Positions 34,607 through 44,372 of a DNA stretch of 64,000 nt are shown here, one piece after another. Both the position numbers and the translations under genes were made by a program. This DNA comes from Paenarthrobacter histidinolovorans (GTDB taxonomy: Bacteria > Actinomycetota > Actinomycetes > Actinomycetales > Micrococcaceae). The stretch is taken from assembly GCF_014647595.1 (NCBI RefSeq), contig NZ_BMPM01000010.1, positions 1-64,000 on the forward strand, read 5' to 3'. The notes under the pieces were generated by a model, which was not told the origin of the DNA, did no database searches, and saw only the letters and a list, made by a program, of their open reading frames with translations. Each line of letters opens with the position of its first letter. Position 1 is the first letter of the stretch.

Positions 34607-35278
34607 TCAGAGGACCTTGCGGATGGTCTCTTCGAAGCTGACCACGTGGTTCAGGGCCAGCTCGGCGGCCAGTCCTTCGTTCCCGTCGGCGATGGCGGTG
34701 AGGAGATCGGCATGTTCGGAGATATGGCCGGAGACGGAGGGCATCTTCTCGAGCATGTGACACCAGATGCGGGTTGCGAGGTTGTCGTACCGGATGAGCA
34801 CGTCCTCCAGGTGCGCGTTGGCAGAGGCTTTGTAGATGAGGCGGTGGACCTGAATGTCGTAGCGCATGAGTTCGGCAGAGGACGCGTCCTGCCCTTCGAG
34901 ATCCCGGATTGCGGCCGCTACGGCGCGGAGTTCGTCGCGCATTGCGGGGCTGGCCATGCGCGCGGCCTTGCGGGATGCCAAGGGCTCCAGGAGCTCGCGG
35001 ATTTCGGAGACTTCAGCGAGCTGGGTGATGTCCACGCCGGTGGCGAAGGTCCCGCGGCGGGGGTAGGAAACCACCAGGTGGTCACTCTCCAGGCGCTTGA
35101 TGGCCTCGCGGACAGGCGTGCGCCCAATGCCAAGCTCGGCCGCGATCTGGCCGTCATTGATGGGGTCGCCGGGTTTGATGTCCAGCATGATGAGCCTGTC
35201 GCGCAGGAGCAAATAGGCATTATCCGCAAGGGACGTGCCCTGCGGAACTGATTCCAATGCTTCCAAAGCTGTGCTCAT
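34607..35278 (-). CDS. GntR (FCD) family regulator of the sarcosine operon
   Basis: A 223-residue regulator with a winged helix (LLLRDRLIMLDIKPGDPIND, ELGIGRTPVREAIKRLES, SYPRRGTFATGVD) and a helical FCD domain (ELMRYDIQVHRLIYKAS, EHADLLTAIADGN). It is divergent from glyA and the soxBDAG genes across 151 nt and probably regulates them, perhaps with sarcosine or glycine as signal (inference). GGGAGAGG precedes ATG 35278. Confidence 0.87.
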   Translation of the reverse strand: MSTALEALESVPQGTSLADNAYLLLRDRLIMLDIKPGDPINDGQIAAELGIGRTPVREAIKRLESDHLVVSYPRRGTFATGVDITQLAEVSEIRELLEPLASRKAARMASPAMRDELRAVAAAIRDLEGQDASSAELMRYDIQVHRLIYKASANAHLEDVLIRYDNLATRIWCHMLEKMPSVSGHISEHADLLTAIADGNEGLAAELALNHVVSFEETIRKVL

Positions 35279-35332
35279 GACCCTCTCCCGTTGTCGCAAT
35301 CCCAGTCTGCTGGACGAGTTGCCGCAGACCTG

Positions 35333-35362
35333 TTGACGACCATGTGATCTTCAACATACTAT
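35333..35362 (+). promoter_or_regulatory. Promoter of the glyA-sox operon
   Basis: TTGACG (35333-35338), an 18-nt spacer and TACTAT (35357-35362) predict a start near 35369 and a leader of about 60 nt. The AT-rich stretch CTAATATATCAG (35383-35394), a near-palindrome within that leader, may be an operator for the divergent GntR regulator. Confidence 0.5.
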
Positions 35363-35429
35363 GGCAACAGTTCTAATATATCAGTTGCCCAACAGTCGGC
35401 CACTAGACAAGCCCTTGAAGGAGAACACC

Positions 35430-36773
35430 ATGGTTGAACCGCTGATCCGCCCGCTCGCACAGGCGGACCCGGAGGTTGATCAGGCGATCGCCCAGGAACT
35501 TATCCGCCAGCAGTCAACGCTGGAAATGATCGCCTCTGAGAACTTCGCCCCCACGGCCGTCATGGAAGCCCAGGGCTCGGTGCTGACCAACAAGTACGCC
35601 GAGGGCTACCCGGGCAAGCGCTACTACGGCGGCTGCGAACACGTTGATGTGATCGAGCAACTTGCCATCGACCGTCTGAAGTCCCTTTTCGGCGCCGGAT
35701 TCGCCAACGTCCAGCCGCACTCCGGCGCACAGGCCAACGCCTCCGCAATGCACGCCCTGATCAATGCGGGCGACACCATCATGGGCCTGAACCTCGCCCA
35801 CGGCGGCCACCTGACCCACGGCATGCGGATCAACTTCTCCGGCAAGCTCTACAACGTGGTCCCCTATGGCGTCCGCGAGGACACCCACACCATCGACATG
35901 GCCGAGGTTGAGCGTCTCGCCCTTGAAAACAAGCCCCAGCTCATCGTCGCCGGCTGGTCCGCATACTCCCGCCACGTGGACTTCGCTGAATTCCGCCGCA
36001 TCGCGGACCTGGTGGGCGCCTACCTCATGGTGGACATGGCCCACTTCGCCGGCCTCGTCGCTGCAGGGCTCCACCCCAGCCCGGTGCCGCACGCCCACAT
36101 TGTCACCAGCACCACGCACAAGACCCTGGGCGGTCCCCGCGGCGGCGTCATCCTGACCAACGACGCCGACATCGCCAAGAAGGTCAACTCGGCTGTCTTC
36201 CCGGGGCAGCAGGGCGGACCGTTGGAACACGTCATCGCCGCCAAGGCCGTGGCCTTCAAGATGGCTGCCGAGCCTGAATTCCAGGAGCGCCAGTCCCGCG
36301 TGCTGGAAGGCTCCAAGATCCTGGCCCAGCGCCTCCTTCAGGACGACGTCGCCGCAGCCGGCATCTCGGTGGTCAGCGGTGGAACGGACGTGCACCTCGT
36401 CCTCGCCGACCTCCGCAACTCCGAACTCAACGGCCAGCAGGCCGAGGACACCCTCCACCGCATCGGCATCACGGTCAACCGCAACGCCGTCCCGTTCGAC
36501 CCCCGGCCGCCGATGGTCTCCTCCGGACTCCGAATCGGTACCCCCGCACTGGCCGCCCGCGGTTTCGGTGCCGAAGAGTTCACGGAAGTCTCGGACATTA
36601 TTGCGACGGCGTTGATCGCTGCAGCGGCAACAGGCACCTTGGACGACGCGACCGCCGTCGAACTGCGCAGCCGCGTCACCGCACTGGCAGACAAGCTGCC
36701 CCTCTACCCCCACCTCTCCACGGCCGGAAACGGCGCCGGAACCGAAGCAGAACTGATTGGAGCAGCCCAGTGA
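35430..36773 (+). CDS. glyA: Serine hydroxymethyltransferase
   Basis: A 447-residue PLP enzyme interconverting serine and glycine with tetrahydrofolate as carbon carrier. Visible are STLEMIASEN, GYPGKRYYGGCEHVD, VDMAHFAGLVAAG and the PLP-lysine block STTHKTLGGPRGG with Lys231. In this operon it should run towards serine, combining glycine from sarcosine with the methylene-THF released by sarcosine oxidase. GAAGGAG precedes ATG 35430; the frame extends upstream but is not used. It overlaps soxB as GTGA. Confidence 0.96.
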   Translation: MVEPLIRPLAQADPEVDQAIAQELIRQQSTLEMIASENFAPTAVMEAQGSVLTNKYAEGYPGKRYYGGCEHVDVIEQLAIDRLKSLFGAGFANVQPHSGAQANASAMHALINAGDTIMGLNLAHGGHLTHGMRINFSGKLYNVVPYGVREDTHTIDMAEVERLALENKPQLIVAGWSAYSRHVDFAEFRRIADLVGAYLMVDMAHFAGLVAAGLHPSPVPHAHIVTSTTHKTLGGPRGGVILTNDADIAKKVNSAVFPGQQGGPLEHVIAAKAVAFKMAAEPEFQERQSRVLEGSKILAQRLLQDDVAAAGISVVSGGTDVHLVLADLRNSELNGQQAEDTLHRIGITVNRNAVPFDPRPPMVSSGLRIGTPALAARGFGAEEFTEVSDIIATALIAAAATGTLDDATAVELRSRVTALADKLPLYPHLSTAGNGAGTEAELIGAAQ

Positions 36774-37990
36774 GTGCAGACCACCTCCCCGAACACCCGG
36801 ACTTCCTCTGGCGCAACCCGGATCCCAAGAAAAGCTATGACGCCGTGATCGTGGGCGGCGGCGGGCACGGCCTGGCCACCGCGTACTTCCTGGCGAAGAA
36901 CCACGGCATGACCAACATCGCCATCCTGGAAAAGGGCTGGCTGGCCGGTGGAAACATGGCCCGCAACACCACCATCATCCGTTCCAATTACCTGTGGGAC
37001 GAAAGCGCCGCCATCTACGAACACGCGCTGAAGCTTTGGGAAATCCTCCCTGAAGAGCTGGAATACGACTTCCTGTTCAGCCAGCGCGGCGTCATGAACC
37101 TCGCCCACACTCTGGGGGATGTCCGCGAGAGCATGCGCCGGGTGGGTGCCAACCGGCTCAACGGCGTGGACGCCGAGTGGCTTGAACCGGACCAGGTCAA
37201 GGAACTCTGCCCCATCCTGAACACCAGCGACAACATCCGCTACCCGGTCATGGGTGCCACCTACCAGCCGCGTGCAGGCATCGCCAAGCACGACCACGTG
37301 GCCTGGGCCTTCGCCCGCAAGTGCGACGAACTGGGCGTGGACATCATCCAGAACTGTGAAGTCACCGGCTTCATCAAGGACGGCAACAAGGTCACCGGTG
37401 TCCAGACCACACGCGGCACCATCAACACCGAAAAGGTGGGCCTCTGCGCTGCCGGGCACAGCTCCGTGCTGGCCGAAATGGCCGGTTTCCGTCTGCCGAT
37501 CCAGTCGCACCCGCTCCAGGCCCTGGTGTCCGAACTGCACGAGCCCGTCCACCCCACAGTGGTCATGTCCAACCACGTCCACGTCTACGTTTCCCAGGCC
37601 CACAAGGGCGAACTGGTGATGGGCGCCGGCGTCGACTCCTACAACGGCTACGGCCAGCGCGGCTCGTTCCACGTGATCGAGGAGCAGATGGCAGCAGCTG
37701 TTGAGCTCTTCCCGATCTTCGCCCGGGCCCACGTGCTCCGGACCTGGGGCGGCATTGTGGACACCACGCTGGATGCTTCACCGATCGTCGGCCTCTCCCC
37801 CGTAGAGAACATGTTCGTCAACTGCGGCTGGGGAACCGGTGGTTTCAAGGGCACACCCGCTGCCGGCCTGACCTTCGCGCACACCATCGCCACGGGCGCT
37901 CCGCACAAGCTGAACAAGCCCTTCGCGCTGGAACGCTTCGAGACCGGTGCACTCATCGACGAACACGGCGCAGCAGCCGTGGCCCACTAG
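36770..37990 (+). CDS. soxB: Sarcosine oxidase beta subunit
   Basis: A 406-residue flavoprotein of the heterotetrameric sarcosine oxidase. The dinucleotide-binding motif VIVGGGGHGLATAYFL starts at residue 27. His174 in GIAKHDHVAWA is where the covalent FMN-linked histidine is expected. ARNTTIIRSNYL and a GWGTGGFKGTPAAG C-terminus are family blocks. It holds the sarcosine dehydrogenation site. GTG 36770 overlaps the glyA stop, with GGAG upstream. Confidence 0.95.
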   Translation: MSADHLPEHPDFLWRNPDPKKSYDAVIVGGGGHGLATAYFLAKNHGMTNIAILEKGWLAGGNMARNTTIIRSNYLWDESAAIYEHALKLWEILPEELEYDFLFSQRGVMNLAHTLGDVRESMRRVGANRLNGVDAEWLEPDQVKELCPILNTSDNIRYPVMGATYQPRAGIAKHDHVAWAFARKCDELGVDIIQNCEVTGFIKDGNKVTGVQTTRGTINTEKVGLCAAGHSSVLAEMAGFRLPIQSHPLQALVSELHEPVHPTVVMSNHVHVYVSQAHKGELVMGAGVDSYNGYGQRGSFHVIEEQMAAAVELFPIFARAHVLRTWGGIVDTTLDASPIVGLSPVENMFVNCGWGTGGFKGTPAAGLTFAHTIATGAPHKLNKPFALERFETGALIDEHGAAAVAH

Positions 37991-38006
37991 CCAGGACAGG
38001 ACAGAC

Positions 38007-38411
38007 ATGCTCCTCATTTCATGCCCCAACTGCGGGCCACGCGATGAAACCGAATTCCACTACGGCGGCCAGGCGCACATCGCGTACCCGGAAAACCCGA
38101 ACGACCTCAGCGACCGCGAATGGGCCGAGTACCTGTTCTACCGCGAGAACACCAAGGGCACTTTCGCTGAGCGCTGGGTGCACAGCACGGGCTGCCGGCA
38201 GTGGTTCAACATGCTCCGCGACACCGTGAGCTATGAGATCCACTCCATCTACGCGATGGGCCAATCCCGACCCGACATCACCGCATCAAGCCCCAAGGCC
38301 GAACCGGAGAAGCCAGGCGAGTTCACCCAGAGCGGCGACTACGGCCAGGCCGGCGACCCAGGTCTCGCCCCCGGCACAGCCACCGCACCCACCTCCTCGG
38401 AAGGAGTCTAG
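38007..38411 (+). CDS. soxD: Sarcosine oxidase delta subunit
   Basis: A 134-residue zinc-binding subunit. Ligands Cys6 and Cys9 (SCPNCG) and His59 and Cys63 (WVHSTGCRQW) are all present at the positions known from heterotetrameric sarcosine oxidases. The last ~40 residues are a Pro/Ala/Gly-rich tail longer than the core needs. AGGACAG lies just before ATG 38007, inside the soxB-soxA operon. Confidence 0.93.
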   Translation: MLLISCPNCGPRDETEFHYGGQAHIAYPENPNDLSDREWAEYLFYRENTKGTFAERWVHSTGCRQWFNMLRDTVSYEIHSIYAMGQSRPDITASSPKAEPEKPGEFTQSGDYGQAGDPGLAPGTATAPTSSEGV

Positions 38412-38413
38412 AA

Positions 38414-41359
38414 GTGACCAGCAAGAACGCACGCCTCGCCACCGGCGGACGCATCGATCGCAGCATCGCTTGGCGCTTCACCGTGGACGGCCAGGAATTC
38501 ACCGGCCACCCGGGTGACACCATCGCTTCGGCGCTTCTGGCCAACGGCCACATCAACGCAGGCAACTCCCTCTACGAAGACCGCCCCCGCGGCATCATGG
38601 CCGCCGGCGTGGAAGAGTCCAACGCCCTGGTCAAGATCGCTCCGCGCTTCCCCGGCCACGTTGCCGAATCGATGCTCCCGGCCACCGCAGTTTCGTTGGT
38701 GGACGGCATGAACATCGAGCTCCTTTCCGGTCTGGGCAAGTTGGACCCCAACGAAGACAAGGCAGAGTACGACAAGAAGTACGTCCACACGGATGTCCTG
38801 GTGGTCGGTGGCGGCGTCGCTGGCCTCGCAGCAGCCCGCGAAGCCGTCCGCACCGGTGCCCGCGTCATCCTGATCGACGACCAGCCCGAACTTGGCGGCT
38901 CACTGCTCTCCGGCTCCACTGCTCCGGAACTTGCCCAGCAGATTGAAGGCAAGCCGGCGCTCGAGTGGGTTGCAGACGTGGAAGCAGAACTCGTTTCCGC
39001 GGCTGAATGCACGGTCCTGAACCGCACCACCGCCTTCGGTTCGTACGACTCGAACTACTTCATCGCAGCCCAGAACCGCACAGACCACCTTGGCGTCCCG
39101 GCCGCCCCCGGCGTCTCCCGCCAGCGTATTTGGCACATCCGTGCCAAGCAGGTTGTCCTGGCCCCCGGCGCCCACGAGCGTCCCCTGGTCTTCGAGAACA
39201 ACGACCGCCCGGGCATCATGCTCGCCTCGGCCGCCCGCACCTACCTGAACCGCTACGCCGTGGCCGCCGGTTCGCGAGTCGTCATCAGCACCACCAACGA
39301 CTCCGCTTACGCACTTGCCGCTGACCTGAAGGCAGCAGGCGTGGCGGTTGCCGCCGTCGTCGATGCCCGTCCGCAGATCAGCGCGAAGGCCGCTGCCGCC
39401 GTCGAGTCCGGTATCCGGGTCCTGATCGGCAGCGCCGTGGCGGACACGTCCGCAGATGAGAACGGCCGCCTGAACGGCGTCACCGTCCGGAGCATCAACG
39501 ACGACGGCGAACTCACCTCGGGCGTCGAACAGTTGGCTGCCGATCTGCTCGCCGTTTCCGGAGGCTGGAGCCCGGTGGTCCACCTCCACAGCCAGCGCCA
39601 AGGGAAGCTGCGCTGGGACGACGAACTTGCCGCCTTCATCCCCGCCGCTCCGGTCCGCGACCAGCAGATTGTTGGCGCAGGACGCGGCAGCTACGAACTG
39701 CAGGACTGCCTGGCTGAGGGCATCTCGGCCGGAGCAGCAGCATCCATCGCCGCCGGCTTCGAGTCCGCAACCACCCCGGTGGAACTGCAGGCGCCGGTGG
39801 CGAGCGCCCCGAGCCGCCAACTCTGGTTGGTTCCCGGCCAAACCGGTGAGCCCGGTGAGTGGCACCACCACTTCGTCGACTTCCAGCGCGACCAGTCCGT
39901 GGCGGACGTCCTCCGTTCCACGGGCGCGGGCATGCGTTCGGTTGAGCACGTCAAGCGGTACACGTCCATCAGCACGGCCAACGATCAAGGCAAGACCTCC
40001 GGCGTCAACGCAATCGGTGTCATCGCCGCAGCGCTGAAGTTCGGTGGCGCGGAGAGCATTCCCGGCGTTGGCGAGATCGGCACCACGGCCTACCGTGCGC
40101 CGTTCACCCCGGTGGCTTTCGCAGCCTTGGCCGGCCGCCAGCGTGGCGAGCTGTTCGACCCCGCCCGAGTCACCTCCATCCACCCGTGGCACGTTGCCCA
40201 GGGCGCACTGTTCGAAGACGTTGGACAGTGGAAGCGCCCTTGGTACTACCCGCAGGCCGGTGAAGACATGGACACGGCAGTCCTGCGTGAATGCGCGGCC
40301 GTCCGCGATTCCGTGGGCTTCATGGATGCCACCACCCTGGGCAAGATCGAGATCCGTGGCAAGGACGCCGGCGAATTCCTGAACCGTGTGTACACCAACG
40401 CGTTCAAGAAGCTCGCCCCCGGCTCCGCCCGCTACGGCGTGATGTGCACCCTTGACGGCATGATTTTCGACGACGGCGTGACCCTCCGCCTTGATGATGA
40501 CCGCTACTTCATGACCACCACCACCGGTGGGGCAGCGAAGGTGCTGGACTGGCTGGAAGAGTGGCACCAGACGGAGTGGCCGGAACTCGATGTTGTGTGC
40601 ACATCCGTGACGGAACAGTGGAGCACCATTGCAGTGGTGGGGCCGAAGTCCCGCGCCGTGATCGCGAAGGTTGCACCGCAGCTGGCCGAAAACGGCGGCT
40701 TGGATGCCGAGGCCTTCCCGTTCATGACCTTCCGCGAGACCACGCTGGCCTCCGGTGTGCAGGCACGCGTTTGCCGCATCTCCTTCTCCGGCGAACTGGC
40801 CTACGAAATCAACGTGCCGTCCTGGTACGGACTCAACACCTGGGAAGCAGTTGCTGCCGCAGGTGCCGAGTTCAACATCACCCCGTACGGCACCGAAACC
40901 ATGCACGTGCTCCGCGCCGAGAAGGGCTACCCGATCGTCGGGCAGGACACCGACGGCACGGTCACCCCGCAGGACGCAGGCATGGACTGGATCGTTTCCA
41001 AAGCCAAGGACTTCATCGGCAAGCGTTCCTACCTCCGGGAAGACGCCAGCCGTGAGGACCGCAAGCACCTGGTGAGCGTCCTGCCTGTGGACCACTCGCT
41101 GCGGTTGCCGGAAGGCACACAGCTGGTGGAGAAGGGCATCCCGGTCAACCCGGCCTCCGGCCCTGTTCCCATGGAAGGCTTCGTCACTTCCAGCTACCAC
41201 AGCGCCGCCCTGGGCCGTTCCTTCGCCCTGGCGCTCATCCAAAACGGCCGCAACCGCATCGGCGAGACCCTGGTGGCTTCGCTGGGAGACCAATTGGTTG
41301 ACGTGGTTGTTGGCGAAACCGTACTTTTCGATGCTGAAGGGACCCGCAAAGATGGCTGA
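38414..41359 (+). CDS. soxA: Sarcosine oxidase alpha subunit
   Basis: A 981-residue subunit. The N-terminus has the 2Fe-2S-fold-like stretch GQEFTGHPGDTIASALLANG. A nucleotide-binding domain follows with VVGGGVAGLAAAREA and IDDQPELGGSLL, then a second reductase-like half with GAHERPLVFENNDRPGIM. The C-terminal ~380 residues are a GcvT-like aminomethyltransferase domain (ECAAVRDSVGFMDATTLGK, NEYP-like GFVTSSYHSAALGRS) that passes the methyl carbon to tetrahydrofolate. GTG 38414 has AAGGAG upstream. Confidence 0.95.
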   Translation: MTSKNARLATGGRIDRSIAWRFTVDGQEFTGHPGDTIASALLANGHINAGNSLYEDRPRGIMAAGVEESNALVKIAPRFPGHVAESMLPATAVSLVDGMNIELLSGLGKLDPNEDKAEYDKKYVHTDVLVVGGGVAGLAAAREAVRTGARVILIDDQPELGGSLLSGSTAPELAQQIEGKPALEWVADVEAELVSAAECTVLNRTTAFGSYDSNYFIAAQNRTDHLGVPAAPGVSRQRIWHIRAKQVVLAPGAHERPLVFENNDRPGIMLASAARTYLNRYAVAAGSRVVISTTNDSAYALAADLKAAGVAVAAVVDARPQISAKAAAAVESGIRVLIGSAVADTSADENGRLNGVTVRSINDDGELTSGVEQLAADLLAVSGGWSPVVHLHSQRQGKLRWDDELAAFIPAAPVRDQQIVGAGRGSYELQDCLAEGISAGAAASIAAGFESATTPVELQAPVASAPSRQLWLVPGQTGEPGEWHHHFVDFQRDQSVADVLRSTGAGMRSVEHVKRYTSISTANDQGKTSGVNAIGVIAAALKFGGAESIPGVGEIGTTAYRAPFTPVAFAALAGRQRGELFDPARVTSIHPWHVAQGALFEDVGQWKRPWYYPQAGEDMDTAVLRECAAVRDSVGFMDATTLGKIEIRGKDAGEFLNRVYTNAFKKLAPGSARYGVMCTLDGMIFDDGVTLRLDDDRYFMTTTTGGAAKVLDWLEEWHQTEWPELDVVCTSVTEQWSTIAVVGPKSRAVIAKVAPQLAENGGLDAEAFPFMTFRETTLASGVQARVCRISFSGELAYEINVPSWYGLNTWEAVAAAGAEFNITPYGTETMHVLRAEKGYPIVGQDTDGTVTPQDAGMDWIVSKAKDFIGKRSYLREDASREDRKHLVSVLPVDHSLRLPEGTQLVEKGIPVNPASGPVPMEGFVTSSYHSAALGRSFALALIQNGRNRIGETLVASLGDQLVDVVVGETVLFDAEGTRKDG

Positions 41360-41990
41360 AACAGCAACACCATCAGAAACCGTCAACCGCGTACGGGGTG
41401 CCCGCCGCAGCCCCGCCGAGCACCTGGCTGAAGCCTTCACCTCCGGCTCCGTGCCGGGCACGGTGACGCTCACCGAAATCCCCTACCAGGCCATGGTGGG
41501 CGTCCGGGTTGACCGGACGTCCGACGCCGGTGCCCGCGTAGCGGCCGTGACCGGCGGCTTGCCTGCCGCTTGCGGTGAGGTAACGGGGAGCGGTTCCGTG
41601 AACACCTTGTGGCTTGGCCCAACGGAGTTCATGGTGGTGGCACCGGAAGAAGCCCACGATTCCCTGGGCGGCTCCCTGGTCGGCGATCTGACCACGGCGC
41701 TGGGTAACGACGCAGGCCAGGTGGTGGATCTGTCCGCCAACCGCACCACGTTTGAGCTCTCCGGCAGCCACGCCCGCGCAGTGCTTGAGAAGACGTGCTC
41801 GCTGGACCTGCACCCCCGGGTGTTCAAGGCAGGCACGGCGGTCTCCACCGAGCTTGCCCACATTCCGGTAATGCTCTGGAAGACCTCGGAGGACAGCTAC
41901 AGGATCTTTCCCCGGGCATCCTTTGCCGATTTCCTGGGACGTTGGCTCCTGGATGCCATGCGTGAGTACGCGTCGCCTGAGGTCCCGTAA
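41352..41990 (+). CDS. soxG: Sarcosine oxidase gamma subunit
   Basis: A 212-residue SoxG-family subunit of GcvT-like fold, including LWLGPTEFMVVAPE, VVDLSANRTTFELSG and LEKTCSLDLHP. It helps hold the folate site with the alpha subunit. ATG 41352 lies inside the soxA end (8-nt overlap), and its TAA shares a base with the sdaA ATG (TAATG), so sox and sdaA are tightly coupled. Confidence 0.93.
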   Translation: MAETATPSETVNRVRGARRSPAEHLAEAFTSGSVPGTVTLTEIPYQAMVGVRVDRTSDAGARVAAVTGGLPAACGEVTGSGSVNTLWLGPTEFMVVAPEEAHDSLGGSLVGDLTTALGNDAGQVVDLSANRTTFELSGSHARAVLEKTCSLDLHPRVFKAGTAVSTELAHIPVMLWKTSEDSYRIFPRASFADFLGRWLLDAMREYASPEVP

Positions 41991-43381
41991 TGGCACTGAG
42001 TGTGCTTGATCTGTTTTCTGTGGGCATCGGGCCGTCATCGTCACACACGGTGGGCCCGATGCGTGCGGCGAAGCAGTTCACGGATGGACTTGAATCATCC
42101 GGCCAACTCCCGGCCACAGTGCGCGTCCAGGCCGAGCTTTTCGGCTCCCTGGGCGCCACCGGCCGGGGCCACGGCTCCGACAAGGCTGTGGTGCTGGGGC
42201 TGCAGGGCCACTCTCCGGAGACCGTGGACACCCGCACTGCCGACGACCAGGTTGCGGCCGCTGCGCTCGACGCCGAACTGCGCCTGGGTGGCGATCACAG
42301 AGTGGACTTCAACTGGGACGAGGACGTGGTCCTGCATCGTCGCAAGTCGCTCCCGGCACACCCCAACGGGATGACCTTCCGGGCACTCGACCACACCGGA
42401 GCAGTGTTGCGCGAACGCAGCTATTACTCCATTGGCGGCGGCTTCGTGGTGGACGGGGACGTCTCCGGAGCGGACAAAGTGGTGGCGGACGACACCGTGC
42501 TTCCCTACCCGTTCACCACCGCCGACGAACTGCTGGCCATCTGTGTCCGCGAAGGAAAGTCCATCTCGGACATCATGTTGGCCAACGAACTCGTGTGGCG
42601 CTCCGAGGAGGAACTGCGTGAGAAGTTGCTGGCCATCTGGGCCGTCATGCAGGAGTGCGTGGACAACGGCTGCTCAGCCGAGGGAATCCTACCTGGAGGC
42701 TTGAAGGTCAGGCGACGGGCGCCGTCGTTGTTCAAGAAGCTTTCCGAGACTGATGCGGACCTGAACGGGGCCCACTCAGCCGACCCCCTCCTCGCCATGG
42801 AATGGGTCAACCTGTTCGCGCTGGCAGTGAACGAAGAGAACGCCGCGGGCGGCAGGATCGTCACCGCGCCAACCAATGGTGCTGCCGGAATTGTCCCGGC
42901 GGTGCTGCACTACTACACCAAGTTTGTTCCGGGAGCCAACGACGACGGTGTCGTACGCTTCCTGCTCGCGGCGGCCGCCGTCGGGATCCTGTTCAAAATC
43001 AACGCATCCATTTCCGGGGCCGAAGTGGGCTGCCAGGGCGAGGTGGGTTCCGCCTGTTCCATGGCTGCTGCCGGGCTCTGCGAAGTCCTCGGCGGAACGC
43101 CGGAGCAAGTGGAGAACGCCGCCGAAGTGGGCATCGAACACAACCTGGGCCTCACCTGCGACCCCGTGGGCGGGCTGGTGCAGATCCCCTGCATCGAACG
43201 CAACGCGATTGCCAGCGTCAAGGCGATCAACGCCGCCCGCCTTGCCCTGCATGGCGACGGCAGCCACAAGGTGTCGCTGGACAAGGCCATCAAGACCATG
43301 CGCGAGACAGGCGCGGACATGAAATCCAAGTACAAAGAGACCTCCCGTGGAGGCCTCGCCGTCAACGTAGTGGAGTGCTGA
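41990..43381 (+). CDS. sdaA: L-serine ammonia-lyase (4Fe-4S type, single chain)
   Basis: A 463-residue fused alpha/beta serine dehydratase. The N-terminal part has SVFDLF-like LSVLDLFSVGIGPSSSHTVG. The C-terminal part has TAPTNGAAGIVPAVLHYY and the cluster cysteines in VGSACSMAAAGLCEV and GLTCDPVGGLVQIPCIERN. It converts serine from SHMT to pyruvate and ammonia, completing sarcosine breakdown to central metabolism. The iron-sulphur cluster makes it oxygen-sensitive by family precedent. Confidence 0.95.
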   Translation: MALSVLDLFSVGIGPSSSHTVGPMRAAKQFTDGLESSGQLPATVRVQAELFGSLGATGRGHGSDKAVVLGLQGHSPETVDTRTADDQVAAAALDAELRLGGDHRVDFNWDEDVVLHRRKSLPAHPNGMTFRALDHTGAVLRERSYYSIGGGFVVDGDVSGADKVVADDTVLPYPFTTADELLAICVREGKSISDIMLANELVWRSEEELREKLLAIWAVMQECVDNGCSAEGILPGGLKVRRRAPSLFKKLSETDADLNGAHSADPLLAMEWVNLFALAVNEENAAGGRIVTAPTNGAAGIVPAVLHYYTKFVPGANDDGVVRFLLAAAAVGILFKINASISGAEVGCQGEVGSACSMAAAGLCEVLGGTPEQVENAAEVGIEHNLGLTCDPVGGLVQIPCIERNAIASVKAINAARLALHGDGSHKVSLDKAIKTMRETGADMKSKYKETSRGGLAVNVVEC

Positions 43382-43383
43382 CC

Positions 43384-44280
43384 ATGACTGCCATCCAAAC
43401 TGAAACCACCGCTGTCCCTTCCGAGACCACCGTTGAACACGTCCTCACCTTGGACTGCCCCGAAGGACCCGGGATCGTCCATGCGGTGTCCAGCTTCCTG
43501 CTGGAAAATGGTTGCGACATCATCGACAACAAGCAGTTCGGTGATCGGGCCGAGGGCCACTTCTTCATGCGGGTGCACTTCGCATCCTCCGGAGACGACT
43601 CCACGCTGGACACCCTGCGTACCGCTTTCTGCCCGGTGGGAGAGAAATACTCCATGAACTGGCAGCTTGAGCGCCAGGGTTCCAAGCGCCGGGTTTTGAT
43701 CATGGTCTCCAAATTCGGTCACTGCCTGAACGACCTCTTGTTCCGGGCACGGATCGGGGAATTGCCCATTGATGTGGTGGGCGTTGTTTCCAACCACACC
43801 GACCACCAAGGCTTGGCGGAGTGGCACGGGATTCCGTTCTTCCATGTTCCTGTCACTGCTGCCACCAAGCCCGCTGCCGAGGGACGGCTGCTGGAAATCA
43901 TTGACGAACTGGACGTGGAACTCATAGTGCTGGCCCGCTATATGCAGGTCCTCAGCGATGACCTCGCCCGGAAGCTCGATGGCCGTGCGATCAACATCCA
44001 CCACTCGTTCCTGCCGAGCTTCAAGGGTGCCAAGCCCTACCACCAGGCGTACGCGCGTGGTGTGAAAACCGTGGGCGCCACCGCCCACTATGTGAACGGC
44101 GAGCTGGATGAAGGACCCATCATCGCCCAGCAGGTAGTGGAGGTGGACCACACGTTCGGACCGGACGATCTCGTAGCCGCCGGTCGGGACACCGAATGCA
44201 AGGCCCTCAGCAACGCTGTTCGTTGGCACTGCGAAGGGCGGATCATCCTCAATGGGAACAGGACGATCGTGTTGAAGTAA
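43384..44280 (+). CDS. purU: Formyltetrahydrofolate deformylase
   Basis: A 298-residue enzyme releasing formate from 10-formyl-THF. An ACT-like regulatory domain (LTLDCPEGPGIVHAVSSFLL, residues ~22-95) precedes the formyltransferase-fold half with SKFGHCLNDLL, the catalytic stretch INIHHSFLPSFKGAKPYHQA and ELDEGPII. In this operon it would recycle folate loaded by sarcosine demethylation. It starts two bases after the sdaA stop. Confidence 0.95.
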   Translation: MTAIQTETTAVPSETTVEHVLTLDCPEGPGIVHAVSSFLLENGCDIIDNKQFGDRAEGHFFMRVHFASSGDDSTLDTLRTAFCPVGEKYSMNWQLERQGSKRRVLIMVSKFGHCLNDLLFRARIGELPIDVVGVVSNHTDHQGLAEWHGIPFFHVPVTAATKPAAEGRLLEIIDELDVELIVLARYMQVLSDDLARKLDGRAINIHHSFLPSFKGAKPYHQAYARGVKTVGATAHYVNGELDEGPIIAQQVVEVDHTFGPDDLVAAGRDTECKALSNAVRWHCEGRIILNGNRTIVLK

Positions 44281-44297
44281 GCCTTGCAGGACCCCAT

Positions 44298-44357
44298 TTC
44301 GATGGTCCGCTGCGCAAACGCTGTCGCGAACGGCGGTGTGTGCAGCGGGCCATCGAA
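44298..44357. terminator. Bidirectional hairpin between purU and pucR-type gene
   Basis: Arms 44298-44316 and 44339-44357 pair over 19 bp with two mismatches (TTCGATGG with CCATCGAA at the base). They lie between convergent genes, 17 and 15 nt from the two stops. Confidence 0.7.
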
Positions 44358-44372
44358 TTGGCGTTTAAGGGC

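Noticed and set aside
38900..41473. Long minus-strand open frame opposite soxA
   Set aside because: It mirrors the codon structure of soxA and has no ribosome site or recognisable motif.
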